DNA of 64,000 nt from Hyphomicrobiales bacterium (GTDB taxonomy: Bacteria > Pseudomonadota > Alphaproteobacteria > JAPOUT01). The notes under the pieces were generated by a model. That model was not told the origin of the DNA and searched no databases. It saw nothing but the letters and a program-made list of their open reading frames with translations. This document shows positions 1-9,648 of the stretch, piece after piece. Each line of letters begins with the position of its first letter. Within the stretch, counting starts at the first letter, position 1. Where the stretch lies: the NCBI GenBank assembly GCA_026708545.1, contig JAPOUT010000109.1, forward strand, positions 86,522 through 150,521, read 5' to 3'. The position numbers were made by a program, and so were the translations under genes.

Positions 1-2028
1 AATTTTTCCACCACGATGAACCTGAATAAAATCTTTCAACTTATTACGCCGAACATAGCCAAGACGCGTCGCAAACATTACATCAACATCAATGGCAGAT
101 TCGGACTCCGACTCCGGCAACTCCATAATCGAAGTAACACTTTCCTCGGTTTCCAGCGGGAAAATGTTCACCATAGCCTTGCCGCGTGATTGCGGCGCAC
201 CTTGAGGCAATCGCCAAACTTTCATCTTGTAGACAATACCGCGTGATGTAAAAAAGAGCATTGGCGTGTGCGTTGAGGCAGAGTAAATGCGGGTGACAAA
301 ATCCTCGTCTTTGATATTCATGCCCGAACGCCCTTTACCGCCCCGTCTTTGCGATCGATAGGTCGAGAGAGGCACGCGCTTGATATACCCCCGATGCGAA
401 ACGGTTACCACCATCTCTTCTTGACGAATTAGATCTTCGTCACTGAACTCGGTCTCAATTTGCATCACTTCGGAGCGTCTCGGCGTGGCAAATTCCTCGC
501 GCATTCCAGAGAGCTCATCACGCACAATCTTCAACAATTTCTTTGGGTCATCGAGGATGGCAAGATATTGTTTAATTTTCTTGACCAAATCATTGATTTC
601 TTCAGCAATTTCCTCACGCCCGAGAGCCGTAAGGCGTTGCAACCGCAAGTCCAAAATTGCCCGCGCTTGAATTTCGGAAAGCCGACATGTGTTTTTCTTC
701 GATATGGCGTAGTCAGGGTCATCAACAAGCTTAATCAGGTCAACAACTTGCTTGGCTGGCCAGTCACGCTCCATCAGCCTCTCACGCGCCTCGGTCGGAT
801 TTGCCGAGCTGCGTATCATTTTTACAACTTCATCAATATTGGCAACCGTGATTGCCAAACCAACAAGTATATGCGCGCGTTCGCGAGCACGGCGGAGTTG
901 GTAACGGGTTCGACGCGCAACAACTTCTTTACGGAATTTCAAAAATGCCTCAAGAATCTGCTTGAGATTCATCAACTCCGGACGCCCCTCGTTCAGCGCC
1001 AACATGCTCACGGAAAAACTGTTTTGCAAGGGCGTGTATCGATACAGTTGGTTCAAGACGACATCGGGCTCTGCATCCTTGCGCAACTCTATCACCACAC
1101 GAATACCCTCGCGGTTGGACTCGTCACGCATTCCCGAAATTCCCTGAATGCGTCGCTCTCCCTGCTTGCCGCTTGCCATCGCAGAAATCTTCTCAAGCAT
1201 CTCGGATTTATTAACTTGGTATGGAATCTCGGTGATGAGAAGCGCAGGGTTCTTACCGCGTCCGGTGGCAACCTCAACCTTCCCGCGCACACGGATAATA
1301 CCGCTACCGGTCCGATAAGGCGCGCGTCTATCACCCTGGTCGATAATGACCCCGCCAGTGGGAAAATCGGGACCCGGAACCAAACGCATCAACTCCTCAA
1401 GGGGAGTTTCGGCGTTGTCAAGCAGACATAGGCATGCATCAATAACCTCGCCGAGATTATGCGGCGGAACATTCGTCCTCATTCCGACTGCAATCCCGCC
1501 GGACCCATTCACCAACAGATTGGGAAATTCTGCCGGCAAAATTGTCGGCTCCTGCTCGGAGTTGTCGTAATTATCTCGGAAGTCGACCGTCTCCTTGTCA
1601 ATATCGGTCAGCAACGCGTGAGCCGGTTGTCCCATCCGAATCTCCGTATACCGCATCGCGGCAGGCGGATCGCCGTCAACAGAACCGAAATTTCCTTGTC
1701 CATCCAGCAACGGTAGCCGCATGGAGAAATCCTGAGCCATCCGCGCGAGGGCATCGTAGATGGCTTGGTCGCCATGCGGATGGTACTTACCCATGACCTC
1801 ACCAACAATACGTGCAGATTTGCGATAGGGTTTGTTCCATGCATAACCATTCTCATGCATAGAGAACAAGATGCGCCTGTGAACGGGCTTGAGTCCATCG
1901 CGAACATCCGGTAATGCGCGCGCGACAATCACGCTCATAGCGTAGTCAAGATACGACGAACGCATCTCCTCTTCGATAGCGATAGGAACGATCTGTTCGC
2001 TGGAAGGTGTCGTGGGCTTGTCGGTCAT
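1..2028 (-). CDS. gyrA: DNA gyrase subunit A (5' 676 codons; truncated by left window edge)
   Basis: Reverse-strand translation from ATG at 2028: [61 protein letters not shown]...; open to position 1, so absent from the ORF track. Confidence 0.95.
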   Translation of the reverse strand, partial: [676 protein letters not shown]

Positions 2029-2055
2029 GCTCGGAACTTACGGTCGCTACGTTAC

Positions 2056-2535
2056 TTAGAAGGGGATATCATCGTCAAGGTCGCTTTCTTTAGCCGAACC
2101 ACCTCCTCCGCCGGCACTTTCGCCACTCGAACTTGAACCCGCCTCGCCACTGCCGCTCCCGTAGTTTTGCTCACCGCCGGAGTCACGACGGTCGAGAAGC
2201 GTCAAATTGGAGTTGAAACGCTGCAAGACAACCTCGGTGCTGTATCTGTCCTGGCCGGATTGGTCCTGCCACTTTCGCGTTTGCAATTGCCCTTCGAGAT
2301 AAACTTTCGATCCTTTGCGAAGATATTGCTCGGCAACCTTGCACAGTGGCTCGGAAAAGATGACGACGCGATGCCATTCAGTTCGTTCGCGGCGGTCGCC
2401 AGTATTCCGGTCGCGCCATGTTTCAGAGGTAGCGACCCGAAGGTTGCAGACCGGGTTGCCGTCCTGGGTGTGACGGATTTCAGGGTCGGCGCCTAAATTG
2501 CCGATGAGAAGAACCTTATTAATGCTGCCAGCCAT
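2056..2535 (-). CDS. ssb: single-stranded DNA-binding protein
   Basis: [26 protein letters not shown]...; acidic C-terminal tip [10 protein letters not shown] gagggag upstream. Confidence 0.97.
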   Translation of the reverse strand: MAGSINKVLLIGNLGADPEIRHTQDGNPVCNLRVATSETWRDRNTGDRRERTEWHRVVIFSEPLCKVAEQYLRKGSKVYLEGQLQTRKWQDQSGQDRYSTEVVLQRFNSNLTLLDRRDSGGEQNYGSGSGEAGSSSSGESAGGGGGSAKESDLDDDIPF

Positions 2536-2775
2536 GATACTCCCTCGCGTTGTGTGGTATGAGTTGCAGGTGGCAGTCTACAACAATTTGCCAGAAAGTG
2601 CCAGAGGAAATTCAAGAGATTTCCAAGCATCGAAATTCGGCTATTTTCTCCCCTTAAGCAGGAATTCGATATGTCTTGAATTTTAGCCATATTCTCGTCC
2701 AGCGCCTCTTAGGTTGGAACACAGCCACGAAATCACAATTCACCAGCACCCCAGATATAAAGGGCTGGCATCCTT

Positions 2776-2804
2776 ATGGAAAGGTTGCATCTACACCTTT
2801 CCAT
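2776..2804. repeat. perfect 10-bp inverted repeat (ATGGAAAGGT-9nt-ACCTTTCCAT) in ssb/uvrA intergenic region
   Basis: Read directly from sequence. Confidence 0.8.
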
Positions 2805-3036
2805 TTCAGCGATTGCCTGTTTTGGGCCGAGGATGCGTAAAAGCGTCCATGAACAACCAACCCTTGGCTCCTCTACCGCAACCGGACGCAAAGTTCCATG
2901 ACGGAGCACAATGTGTCGACTGCCCCGTAGGATATTGCGAGTTCGTCTCAAGCTATTGTGAAGGTCTTCTCGAATCATGCAGGAAGGGGTATCCTGCGCC
3001 GAAACCCATTTCTACGATGCGCCTTGAGCCTATCCT

Positions 3037-5946
3037 ATGCCCAGCAAATCACAGACCAAGGCGATTCGTATTCTCCACGCCAGGGAACACAACCTCAAGA
3101 ATGTCAGTGTTGATATTCCCCGTAATCGTCTGGTGCTAGTGACGGGGATATCGGGTTCGGGGAAATCATCGTTAGCATTTGACACTCTCTACGCCGAGGG
3201 ACAGCGCCGGTATGTCGAAAGCCTCTCGGCGTACGCGCGCCAGTTCCTTGAGGTCATGGGCAAACCGGATGTCGAAAGCATCGAAGGGCTCTCGCCGGCA
3301 ATATCCATCGAGCAGAAGACCGGTTCCAGAAATCCCCGCTCAACCGTTGGCACCGTCACAGAAATTCACGACTACATGCGACTCTTGTATGCCCGCATCG
3401 GAATCCCCCACTCGCCAGCGACAGGTCTCCCCATCGAAAGCCAAAGCGTAAGTGAAATGGTTGATCGCGTACTTGCGCTACCGAAGGGATCTCGGTTGTA
3501 TTTGCTTGCTCCGATTGCACGCGGGCGCAAGGGGGAATACCGTAAGGAATTCACCGATCTGCGCAAGCGGGGATTCCGTCGCGTTCGCGTGGATGGAACG
3601 TTGCATGAATTGGAATCGCCGCCGACGCTGAACAAAAACCTTAAGCATGACATCGAAGTCGTTATCGACCGCTTGGTGCTACAAGAGGACGTTGCTGAAC
3701 GTTTGGCGGATTCCCTGGAGACTACCCTGCGCCTTGCTGACGGCATCGCGCTGGTCGAAAGTCTTGATAAAAGCGGATCGAGCATCGGTGAGAAACTTCT
3801 ATTTTCATCCCGCTTCGCCTGTCCTGTCTCGGGCTTTACCATTGAGGAAATCGAGCCACGCCTATTTTCTTACAACAGTCCTTTTGGAGCGTGTCCGTCT
3901 TGCAGCGGCCTAGGTGTGATGTACCGTATCGATGCGGATTTGGTCGTTCCTGATGCGAATCTGTCATTGCGTGAAGGTGCCATCGCACCGTGGTCACGCT
4001 CGTCCTCGCCCTATTACCTGCAAACCCTTGAGGCTCTCGCCCGTTACTACAAAACCTCAATGGATACACCGTGGAAGCGCCTGTCGAAAAAAATGCGCTC
4101 GGTTGTATTGAACGGCAGCGGTAACGATGAAATTGAATTCATTTACAGTGACGGCACGCGCAAACACATAAAGAAAAAAGCTTTCGAGGGACTTGTGCCG
4201 CATCTAGAACGCCGTTATCGCGAAACGGACTCCTCGTGGGCGCGGGAGGATATTGAGCAATATCAGACCACGACAGAATGCTCGGCGTGCAAGGGCTTTC
4301 GCCTCAAACCGGAAGCGCTGGCAGTGAAGGTTGAAGGGTTGCACATCGGAGAGGTTGCGCGTTTTTCCATCCGTGATGCGCGCGAGTGGTTCGAGGGACT
4401 TGATGCACGCCTGCGAGGCAACCGGCGCGAAATAGCTGCGCGTATTCTGAAGGAAATATGCGACCGCCTGCAGTTCCTTGACGATGTTGGTTTGGAATAT
4501 CTGAGCCTGTCTCGCTCCTCGGCAACGCTTTCGGGAGGGGAGTCCCAACGCATCCGTCTAGCATCACAGATAGGCTCGGGCCTAACCGGCGTGCTGTATG
4601 TGTTGGACGAGCCTTCTATCGGCCTTCACCAGCGCGACAACGCTCGTTTGCTTCACACACTTCGGCGTCTATGCGCGTTGGACAACACCGTGCTTGTCGT
4701 TGAGCATGATGAGGAAGCAATCCTCGCCGCGGACCACATCTTGGAGATGGGGCCGGGTGCCGGTATTCACGGAGGCGAAATTGTCGCGCAGGGAACCCCC
4801 AACGCTATCATGAAGAGTCGCAAAAGCCTCACCGGGCAGTATCTCTCCGGACGCAAAAGTATTCCCCTGCCCGCTCAACGCCGCAGAATTAACCCCAAAC
4901 GAGTCCTTCGCGTCACCGGCGCTAGCGGAAACAATTTACAAAATATTGATGTCTCATTGCCTTTGGGGTTATTTACTTGTGTGACGGGAGTCTCAGGCGG
5001 GGGTAAGTCAACGTTGCTGCTCGACACGCTCTATCGCGCAACGGTCCGAAGCCTTCACGGCGCGCGCGAACGTCCTGCACCTTTCAAAAAGATCGAGGGA
5101 CTCGATCATATCGACAAAGTCATTGATATAGACCAGTCGCCAATAGGACGAACGCCTCGATCGAATCCGGCAACTTATACCGGTGCGTTTACGCCGATTC
5201 GCGAGTGGTTTGCCGAACTTCCTGAGGCGCGCGCGCGCGGGTACAAACCCGGACGTTTTTCCTTTAACGTGCCGGGCGGACGTTGCGAGGAGTGCCAGGG
5301 CGATGGTCTTATCCGTATCGAGATGCATTTCTTACCGGATATTTATGTAACTTGCGACAGCTGCCGCGGCAAGCGTTACAACCGCGAAACTTTGGAAATA
5401 CTGTTTCGGGGCAAGAGCATTGCCGATATCCTCGACATGAGTGTTGAAGAGGCACGTGATTTTTTTAAAGCTGTACCCGCCGTTCGCGACAAAATGGAGA
5501 CGTTAGCGCGTGTCGGTTTGGAATACATGCGCCTAGGTCAGCAGGCAACGACGCTGTCGGGCGGTGAAGCACAACGGATTAAATTGGCCAAGGAGTTATC
5601 GCGTCGTGCGACAGGGCGCACGTTGTATATTCTGGACGAACCGACGACAGGACTGCATTTTCACGATGTCGCAAAATTGCTTGAAGTTCTGCACGCGCTG
5701 GTGGAGACCGGAAACAGCGTCGTTGTGATTGAGCATAATCTTGAAGTTATCAAGACAGCAGATTGGATCATCGACTTGGGTCCCGAAGGCGGCGACGGCG
5801 GGGGTCGGATAGTTGCGAACGGCACGCCTGAGGAAGTTGCAAAAGAGAAGGCCAGCCATACGGGTTCTTTTTTACGATCAATGTTAAAACGTCGCGGAAA
5901 TGCGAAGCCGAAAGCAAAAACAAAGACGGCTTCCAAGAAATGGTAA
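3037..5946 (+). CDS. uvrA: excinuclease ABC subunit A
   Basis: 969 aa; two Walker A motifs ([51 protein letters not shown]), zinc-finger cysteines, LSGGE(S/A)QRI(R/K)LA signatures. Confidence 0.98.
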   Translation: MPSKSQTKAIRILHAREHNLKNVSVDIPRNRLVLVTGISGSGKSSLAFDTLYAEGQRRYVESLSAYARQFLEVMGKPDVESIEGLSPAISIEQKTGSRNPRSTVGTVTEIHDYMRLLYARIGIPHSPATGLPIESQSVSEMVDRVLALPKGSRLYLLAPIARGRKGEYRKEFTDLRKRGFRRVRVDGTLHELESPPTLNKNLKHDIEVVIDRLVLQEDVAERLADSLETTLRLADGIALVESLDKSGSSIGEKLLFSSRFACPVSGFTIEEIEPRLFSYNSPFGACPSCSGLGVMYRIDADLVVPDANLSLREGAIAPWSRSSSPYYLQTLEALARYYKTSMDTPWKRLSKKMRSVVLNGSGNDEIEFIYSDGTRKHIKKKAFEGLVPHLERRYRETDSSWAREDIEQYQTTTECSACKGFRLKPEALAVKVEGLHIGEVARFSIRDAREWFEGLDARLRGNRREIAARILKEICDRLQFLDDVGLEYLSLSRSSATLSGGESQRIRLASQIGSGLTGVLYVLDEPSIGLHQRDNARLLHTLRRLCALDNTVLVVEHDEEAILAADHILEMGPGAGIHGGEIVAQGTPNAIMKSRKSLTGQYLSGRKSIPLPAQRRRINPKRVLRVTGASGNNLQNIDVSLPLGLFTCVTGVSGGGKSTLLLDTLYRATVRSLHGARERPAPFKKIEGLDHIDKVIDIDQSPIGRTPRSNPATYTGAFTPIREWFAELPEARARGYKPGRFSFNVPGGRCEECQGDGLIRIEMHFLPDIYVTCDSCRGKRYNRETLEILFRGKSIADILDMSVEEARDFFKAVPAVRDKMETLARVGLEYMRLGQQATTLSGGEAQRIKLAKELSRRATGRTLYILDEPTTGLHFHDVAKLLEVLHALVETGNSVVVIEHNLEVIKTADWIIDLGPEGGDGGGRIVANGTPEEVAKEKASHTGSFLRSMLKRRGNAKPKAKTKTASKKW

Positions 5947-6063
5947 AAATCCCATTGAGCATTCCAGCGTTTCGAGTAAGCCGGGAGCGATATCGCCCCC
6001 TCCCCCGTAAATGCAGGAAATGATATTCCGATTTATTTTCCGACTCTTTTCGTGCCGTGCTAC

Positions 6064-6094
6064 ACTACTCTCCTTTGTAGCAACGGAGAGTAGT
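6064..6094 (+). promoter_or_regulatory. inverted repeat overlapping the SD of the cbi/cob operon (putative SD-sequestering hairpin or operator)
   Basis: ACTACTCTCC (6064-6073) / GGAGAGTAGT (6085-6094); right arm contains GGAG, 8 nt before ATG 6097. Confidence 0.55.
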
Positions 6095-6096
6095 TG

Positions 6097-7059
6097 ATGG
6101 TTAAGACTGGGATAATGATTTGCGGGCACGGGAGTCGTGACGAAGATGCTGTGCACGAGTTTCACGCCTTGCAGAACGGGCTGGAACGCTTGCTTCCCGA
6201 ACATGACGTTGACAGCGGTTTTTTGGAGTTTGCGCGCCCGACCATTGGCGAGGGGCTTGATGCCTTGCGTCAGCGTGGTAACAAGGATGTCGTTGCGTTG
6301 CCTGCGATGTTATTTGCCGCCGCGCATGCCAAGAACGACATCCCCGCCTTGCTGAACGATTACCAAGCATGCAATGATATCAATATCCGTTATGGCCGGG
6401 AGCTAGGTGTCACACCCGCCCTACTGCAAGCGGCAAGCGAGCGCATCATGGACGCTTTGGATAAAGTCGGCGATCACATCCCTCGCGAGAATACGTTGTT
6501 GTTGCTGGCTGGTCGTGGCGCATCCGATCCAGATGCCAATGCAAATGTCTCGAAGGTGATGCGTCTGTTATGGGAGGGTCTGGGGCTGGGCTGGGGCGAG
6601 GTCTGCTACTCCGGTGTGACTTTCCCGTTGACCGCGCCAGCGCTTGAGCACGCCGCTCGCATGGGATTCAAACGCATCGTGATATTCCCGTGGTTTTTGT
6701 TCACCGGTGTTTTAGTCAAGCGTATTTATGCAGCAGTGGATGAAGCCGCGCGCGCACATCCTAATATTGAGTTTGTTAAAGCGAAGTATTTCTCCGACCA
6801 TCCGCTTATCTTGCAAACGTTTCTCGAGCGCGCACAAGAGGTTGACAGCGGCGACAATGCCATGAACTGCCAGTTGTGCAAATACCGAGACAGCATGCCG
6901 GGTTTTGAGGCCGAAGTTGGACTGCCGCAAGAGAGTCACCACCATCACGTTGAGGGTATCGGCACCGGTGCGCACGCGCACGCGCACGACCATTCGCATC
7001 GCCCTTCCTACCCTCACGCCAACCATCCTCTCGGACCCGCAAGTTTAAAAAAGGAATGA
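6097..7059 (+). CDS. cbiX: sirohydrochlorin cobaltochelatase, CbiX long type with MXCXXC and His-rich tail
   Basis: CGHGSRDEDAVHEFH..., two CbiX-type halves, MNCQLC motif and HHHH...HAHAHDHSH tail; first gene of corrin cluster. TTG at 6094 is an alternative start. Confidence 0.9.
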   Translation: MVKTGIMICGHGSRDEDAVHEFHALQNGLERLLPEHDVDSGFLEFARPTIGEGLDALRQRGNKDVVALPAMLFAAAHAKNDIPALLNDYQACNDINIRYGRELGVTPALLQAASERIMDALDKVGDHIPRENTLLLLAGRGASDPDANANVSKVMRLLWEGLGLGWGEVCYSGVTFPLTAPALEHAARMGFKRIVIFPWFLFTGVLVKRIYAAVDEAARAHPNIEFVKAKYFSDHPLILQTFLERAQEVDSGDNAMNCQLCKYRDSMPGFEAEVGLPQESHHHHVEGIGTGAHAHAHDHSHRPSYPHANHPLGPASLKKE

Positions 7060-7688
7060 AATCCTCGTATACGCGCGCGCCCGAGGAGATATTGCGCCGC
7101 TCTTTCGCACAGGTTTCCGAAGCGTGCGACCTCGCGTGCTTGCCTGCTGACCTTCATGACGTTGCGTTGCGCTTGGTCCATGCGTGCGCGATGCCGGAAA
7201 TTGTCGACCGACTTGCGTGGCGCGGTAACATCGGTGCAATCGGAAACGAGTTGCTCTCAAAAGGAACGCTGATACTCACCGACTGCCGCATGGCTGCGAG
7301 CGGAATCTCTCGCGCACGACGCTCCCGCATCGATTGTTTTCTTGATGCTGATGGCTGCAGCGCCTTCGCCCTTAGTGAAAACATGACGCGCTCGGCTGCG
7401 GGCGTTTACCTGTGGCGAGATCGCATCGGCGGATCGATTGTTGCCATCGGTAACGCGCCGACAGCCTTATTTCAACTGCTTGAACTTATCGAAGAAGGCA
7501 TCGAACCACCCGCATTATTGTTGGCGTTTCCAATTGGTTTTGTCGGCGCGGCAGAATCGAAGCAGGCACTAGTCGAAAATGACGGTGACTTTCCTTTTTG
7601 CAGTTTGCTTGGACGTTTCGGCGGTAGCGCATTGGCGGCAGCAGCGGTGAACGCCTTGGCGGATCCGACGAAGGCATCAACGGCATGA
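7056..7688 (+). CDS. cobH: precorrin-8X methylmutase
   Basis: CobH/CbiC family sequence (GNIGAIGNELLSKGTLILTDCRMAASGI; AFPIGFVGAAESKQALVEND); ATGA overlap with upstream gene. Confidence 0.93.
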   Translation: MKSSYTRAPEEILRRSFAQVSEACDLACLPADLHDVALRLVHACAMPEIVDRLAWRGNIGAIGNELLSKGTLILTDCRMAASGISRARRSRIDCFLDADGCSAFALSENMTRSAAGVYLWRDRIGGSIVAIGNAPTALFQLLELIEEGIEPPALLLAFPIGFVGAAESKQALVENDGDFPFCSLLGRFGGSALAAAAVNALADPTKASTA

Positions 7689-8917
7689 CTGCGCCACAGG
7701 CTTGGTTGACAATTGTCGGTATCGGTGACGACGGCTGGGACGGTTTGAGCGTGCACGCCAAAGACGCTGTTGAGCAATCCGGACGCATCATCGGTTCCGT
7801 GCGACAGCTACGCCTACTTCCAAACTCGATAGTACAGCGCAGCGAGTCTTGGAGCGGCGATATCACCGCATTGCTCAAGAGTTTAAAACGAGCGCGGAAA
7901 AAACACGGAACGATTTGCTTGCTAGCGAGCGGCGACCCGATGTGGCACGGTTTGGGAGCATCTTTGTCGACTCATTTGGATATGGAAGAATTTTGCGTGC
8001 TACCGGGAATCTCTTCTCGTTCTTGGGCGGCGGCCCGCTTGGGTTGGGCGTTGCAAGAAGTGATTTGTTTGAGTTTTCACAATCGACCGGTGAATCTTTT
8101 ACACTCGCACATCGCTCCGCGCACTCGGTTACTTTTACTTTCGCGCGACGGTAACACGCCTGGGATGGTCGCAAAACTATTATGCGAACGCGGTTATGGT
8201 TCGAGTGCTATATGGGTGCTGGAGCATTTGGGAGGCGAGCATGAACGTATCCGCAAAACGAGAGCTGAAAATTTCGATATCATGGATATCGCTTCCCTTA
8301 ATATGGTTGCGGTTGAAGTCAGTCAACACTGCGATAAGAACCACACGGCCCTATTTGGCCTTGCCGATGAGTTGTTCTTCCACGACGGTAACATCACCCG
8401 TCGGGACCTTCGCGCAATGGCACTAGCACGTTTGGCATGTCCCCCCGGAGCTTTGTTGTGGGATGTTGGGGCGGGGAGCGGCTCGTTGAGTGTGGAATGG
8501 ATGCGTCTGCACCATGACAACCGCGCGATTGCAATTGAAGCACGCGAGGACCGCTGTCGTTTGATTGAATCCAACCGCGATGTTTTTGGCGTTCCCGAGT
8601 TGCGTATTTGCACGGGAACAGCACCGCAGATGTTCGAAAGTTTACCGACACCGAATGCGATTTTTGTGGGCGGAGGTGTTTCCGCCGATGGCGTACTAAC
8701 GGCAAGTTGGAATTCGTTGCGCACAGGAGGATGCATGGTTGCACATGCGGTTTCGGTGGAGGGTGAAGCTACATTAGTGAAATTTCGCCGAGAGGTCGGA
8801 GGTGAATTACTGCGTATCGGCTGCGAACGCCTTGACGCGCTTGGCAGCATGGAGGGTTGGCGGCCGCTTCGCTCGGTCGTAATGTTCTCGGCATATAAAA
8901 ACGGAACACCAAAATGA
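7685..8917 (+). CDS. cobL: precorrin-6Y C5,15-methyltransferase (CbiE + CbiT domains)
   Basis: N-terminal tetrapyrrole methylase, C-terminal SAM methyltransferase with LLWDVGAGSGSLSVEWMR. Confidence 0.93.
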   Translation: MTAPQAWLTIVGIGDDGWDGLSVHAKDAVEQSGRIIGSVRQLRLLPNSIVQRSESWSGDITALLKSLKRARKKHGTICLLASGDPMWHGLGASLSTHLDMEEFCVLPGISSRSWAAARLGWALQEVICLSFHNRPVNLLHSHIAPRTRLLLLSRDGNTPGMVAKLLCERGYGSSAIWVLEHLGGEHERIRKTRAENFDIMDIASLNMVAVEVSQHCDKNHTALFGLADELFFHDGNITRRDLRAMALARLACPPGALLWDVGAGSGSLSVEWMRLHHDNRAIAIEAREDRCRLIESNRDVFGVPELRICTGTAPQMFESLPTPNAIFVGGGVSADGVLTASWNSLRTGGCMVAHAVSVEGEATLVKFRREVGGELLRIGCERLDALGSMEGWRPLRSVVMFSAYKNGTPK

Positions 8918-9648
8918 TCGAAGGTACACTGTACGGCATCGGCGTTGGTCCGGGTGACCCGCAATTGATCACATTAAAGGCTCTGGAGTTACTGCGGCAA
9001 ACTCCGGTAATTGCATATCCGGCACCGGAGCACGGCGAGAGTTTAACGCGTCGGATAGTTGCGCCGCACTTGGATGCTCGCAATGATACGTTCGAGGAGA
9101 TTGCGCTGCGAATGCCGATAGAGAACTCACGTTTTCCGGCTCAAGAAGCCTATGACCTCGCCGAGATGTTGTTGAGCGATGGTTTACGCAAGGGAAAGAA
9201 TGTTGCTGTGCTGTGTGAAGGCGATCCTTTTTTATATGGATCGTTTATGTATTTGTTTGCGCGGATGGTCCGGAAGTTTCGTGTTGAGGTGGTCGCCGGG
9301 GTTTCATCAATAAATGCCTGCGCGGCGGCACTAGGAAAACCGTTGTGCGCACGGGATGACCGCGTGAGTGTGCTGCCGGCCGGCCTGCCGGAGGCGCGTT
9401 TGCTGGAATCGTTGCGTGCAAGCGAAACTTGTGTGTTGATTAAAGTTGGGCGCCATCTTGGAAAACTGCGAGAGATGCTACGTGGCGAGAAGTTATTGAA
9501 AAGCGCGAGCTATGTGGAATATGCGACGATGAACAAGCAACGGGTTTTACCGTTGGAGAAGTTCGAAGGGGATGTCGCACCGTATTTTTCGATGATATTG
9601 GTGCATCGCAGTGGTGAAGCTCGCGGCTTGTGGGAGGAAAAATCCTGA
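8914..9648 (+). CDS. cobI: precorrin-2 C20-methyltransferase
   Basis: GTLYGIGVGPGDPQLITLKALELLRQTPVIAYP; CobI/CbiL family. Confidence 0.93.
   Translation: MIEGTLYGIGVGPGDPQLITLKALELLRQTPVIAYPAPEHGESLTRRIVAPHLDARNDTFEEIALRMPIENSRFPAQEAYDLAEMLLSDGLRKGKNVAVLCEGDPFLYGSFMYLFARMVRKFRVEVVAGVSSINACAAALGKPLCARDDRVSVLPAGLPEARLLESLRASETCVLIKVGRHLGKLREMLRGEKLLKSASYVEYATMNKQRVLPLEKFEGDVAPYFSMILVHRSGEARGLWEEKS

Noticed and set aside
460-1431. 323-aa plus-strand ORF
   Set aside because: Antisense to gyrA, whose conserved protein sequence is clear on the minus strand.
2714-3139. 141-aa Cys-rich plus-strand ORF upstream of and overlapping uvrA
   Set aside because: No SD, 100-nt overlap with uvrA in another frame, and no recognisable family.
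5947-6096. Possible cobalamin riboswitch upstream of cbiX (AAGCCGGGAGCGATATCGCC loosely resembles a B12 box)
   Set aside because: Only the first half resembles the B12 box (AGYCMGGARACCKGCC), and the required roughly 150-200 nt upstream would lie in uvrA coding sequence; no other riboswitch elements were seen.
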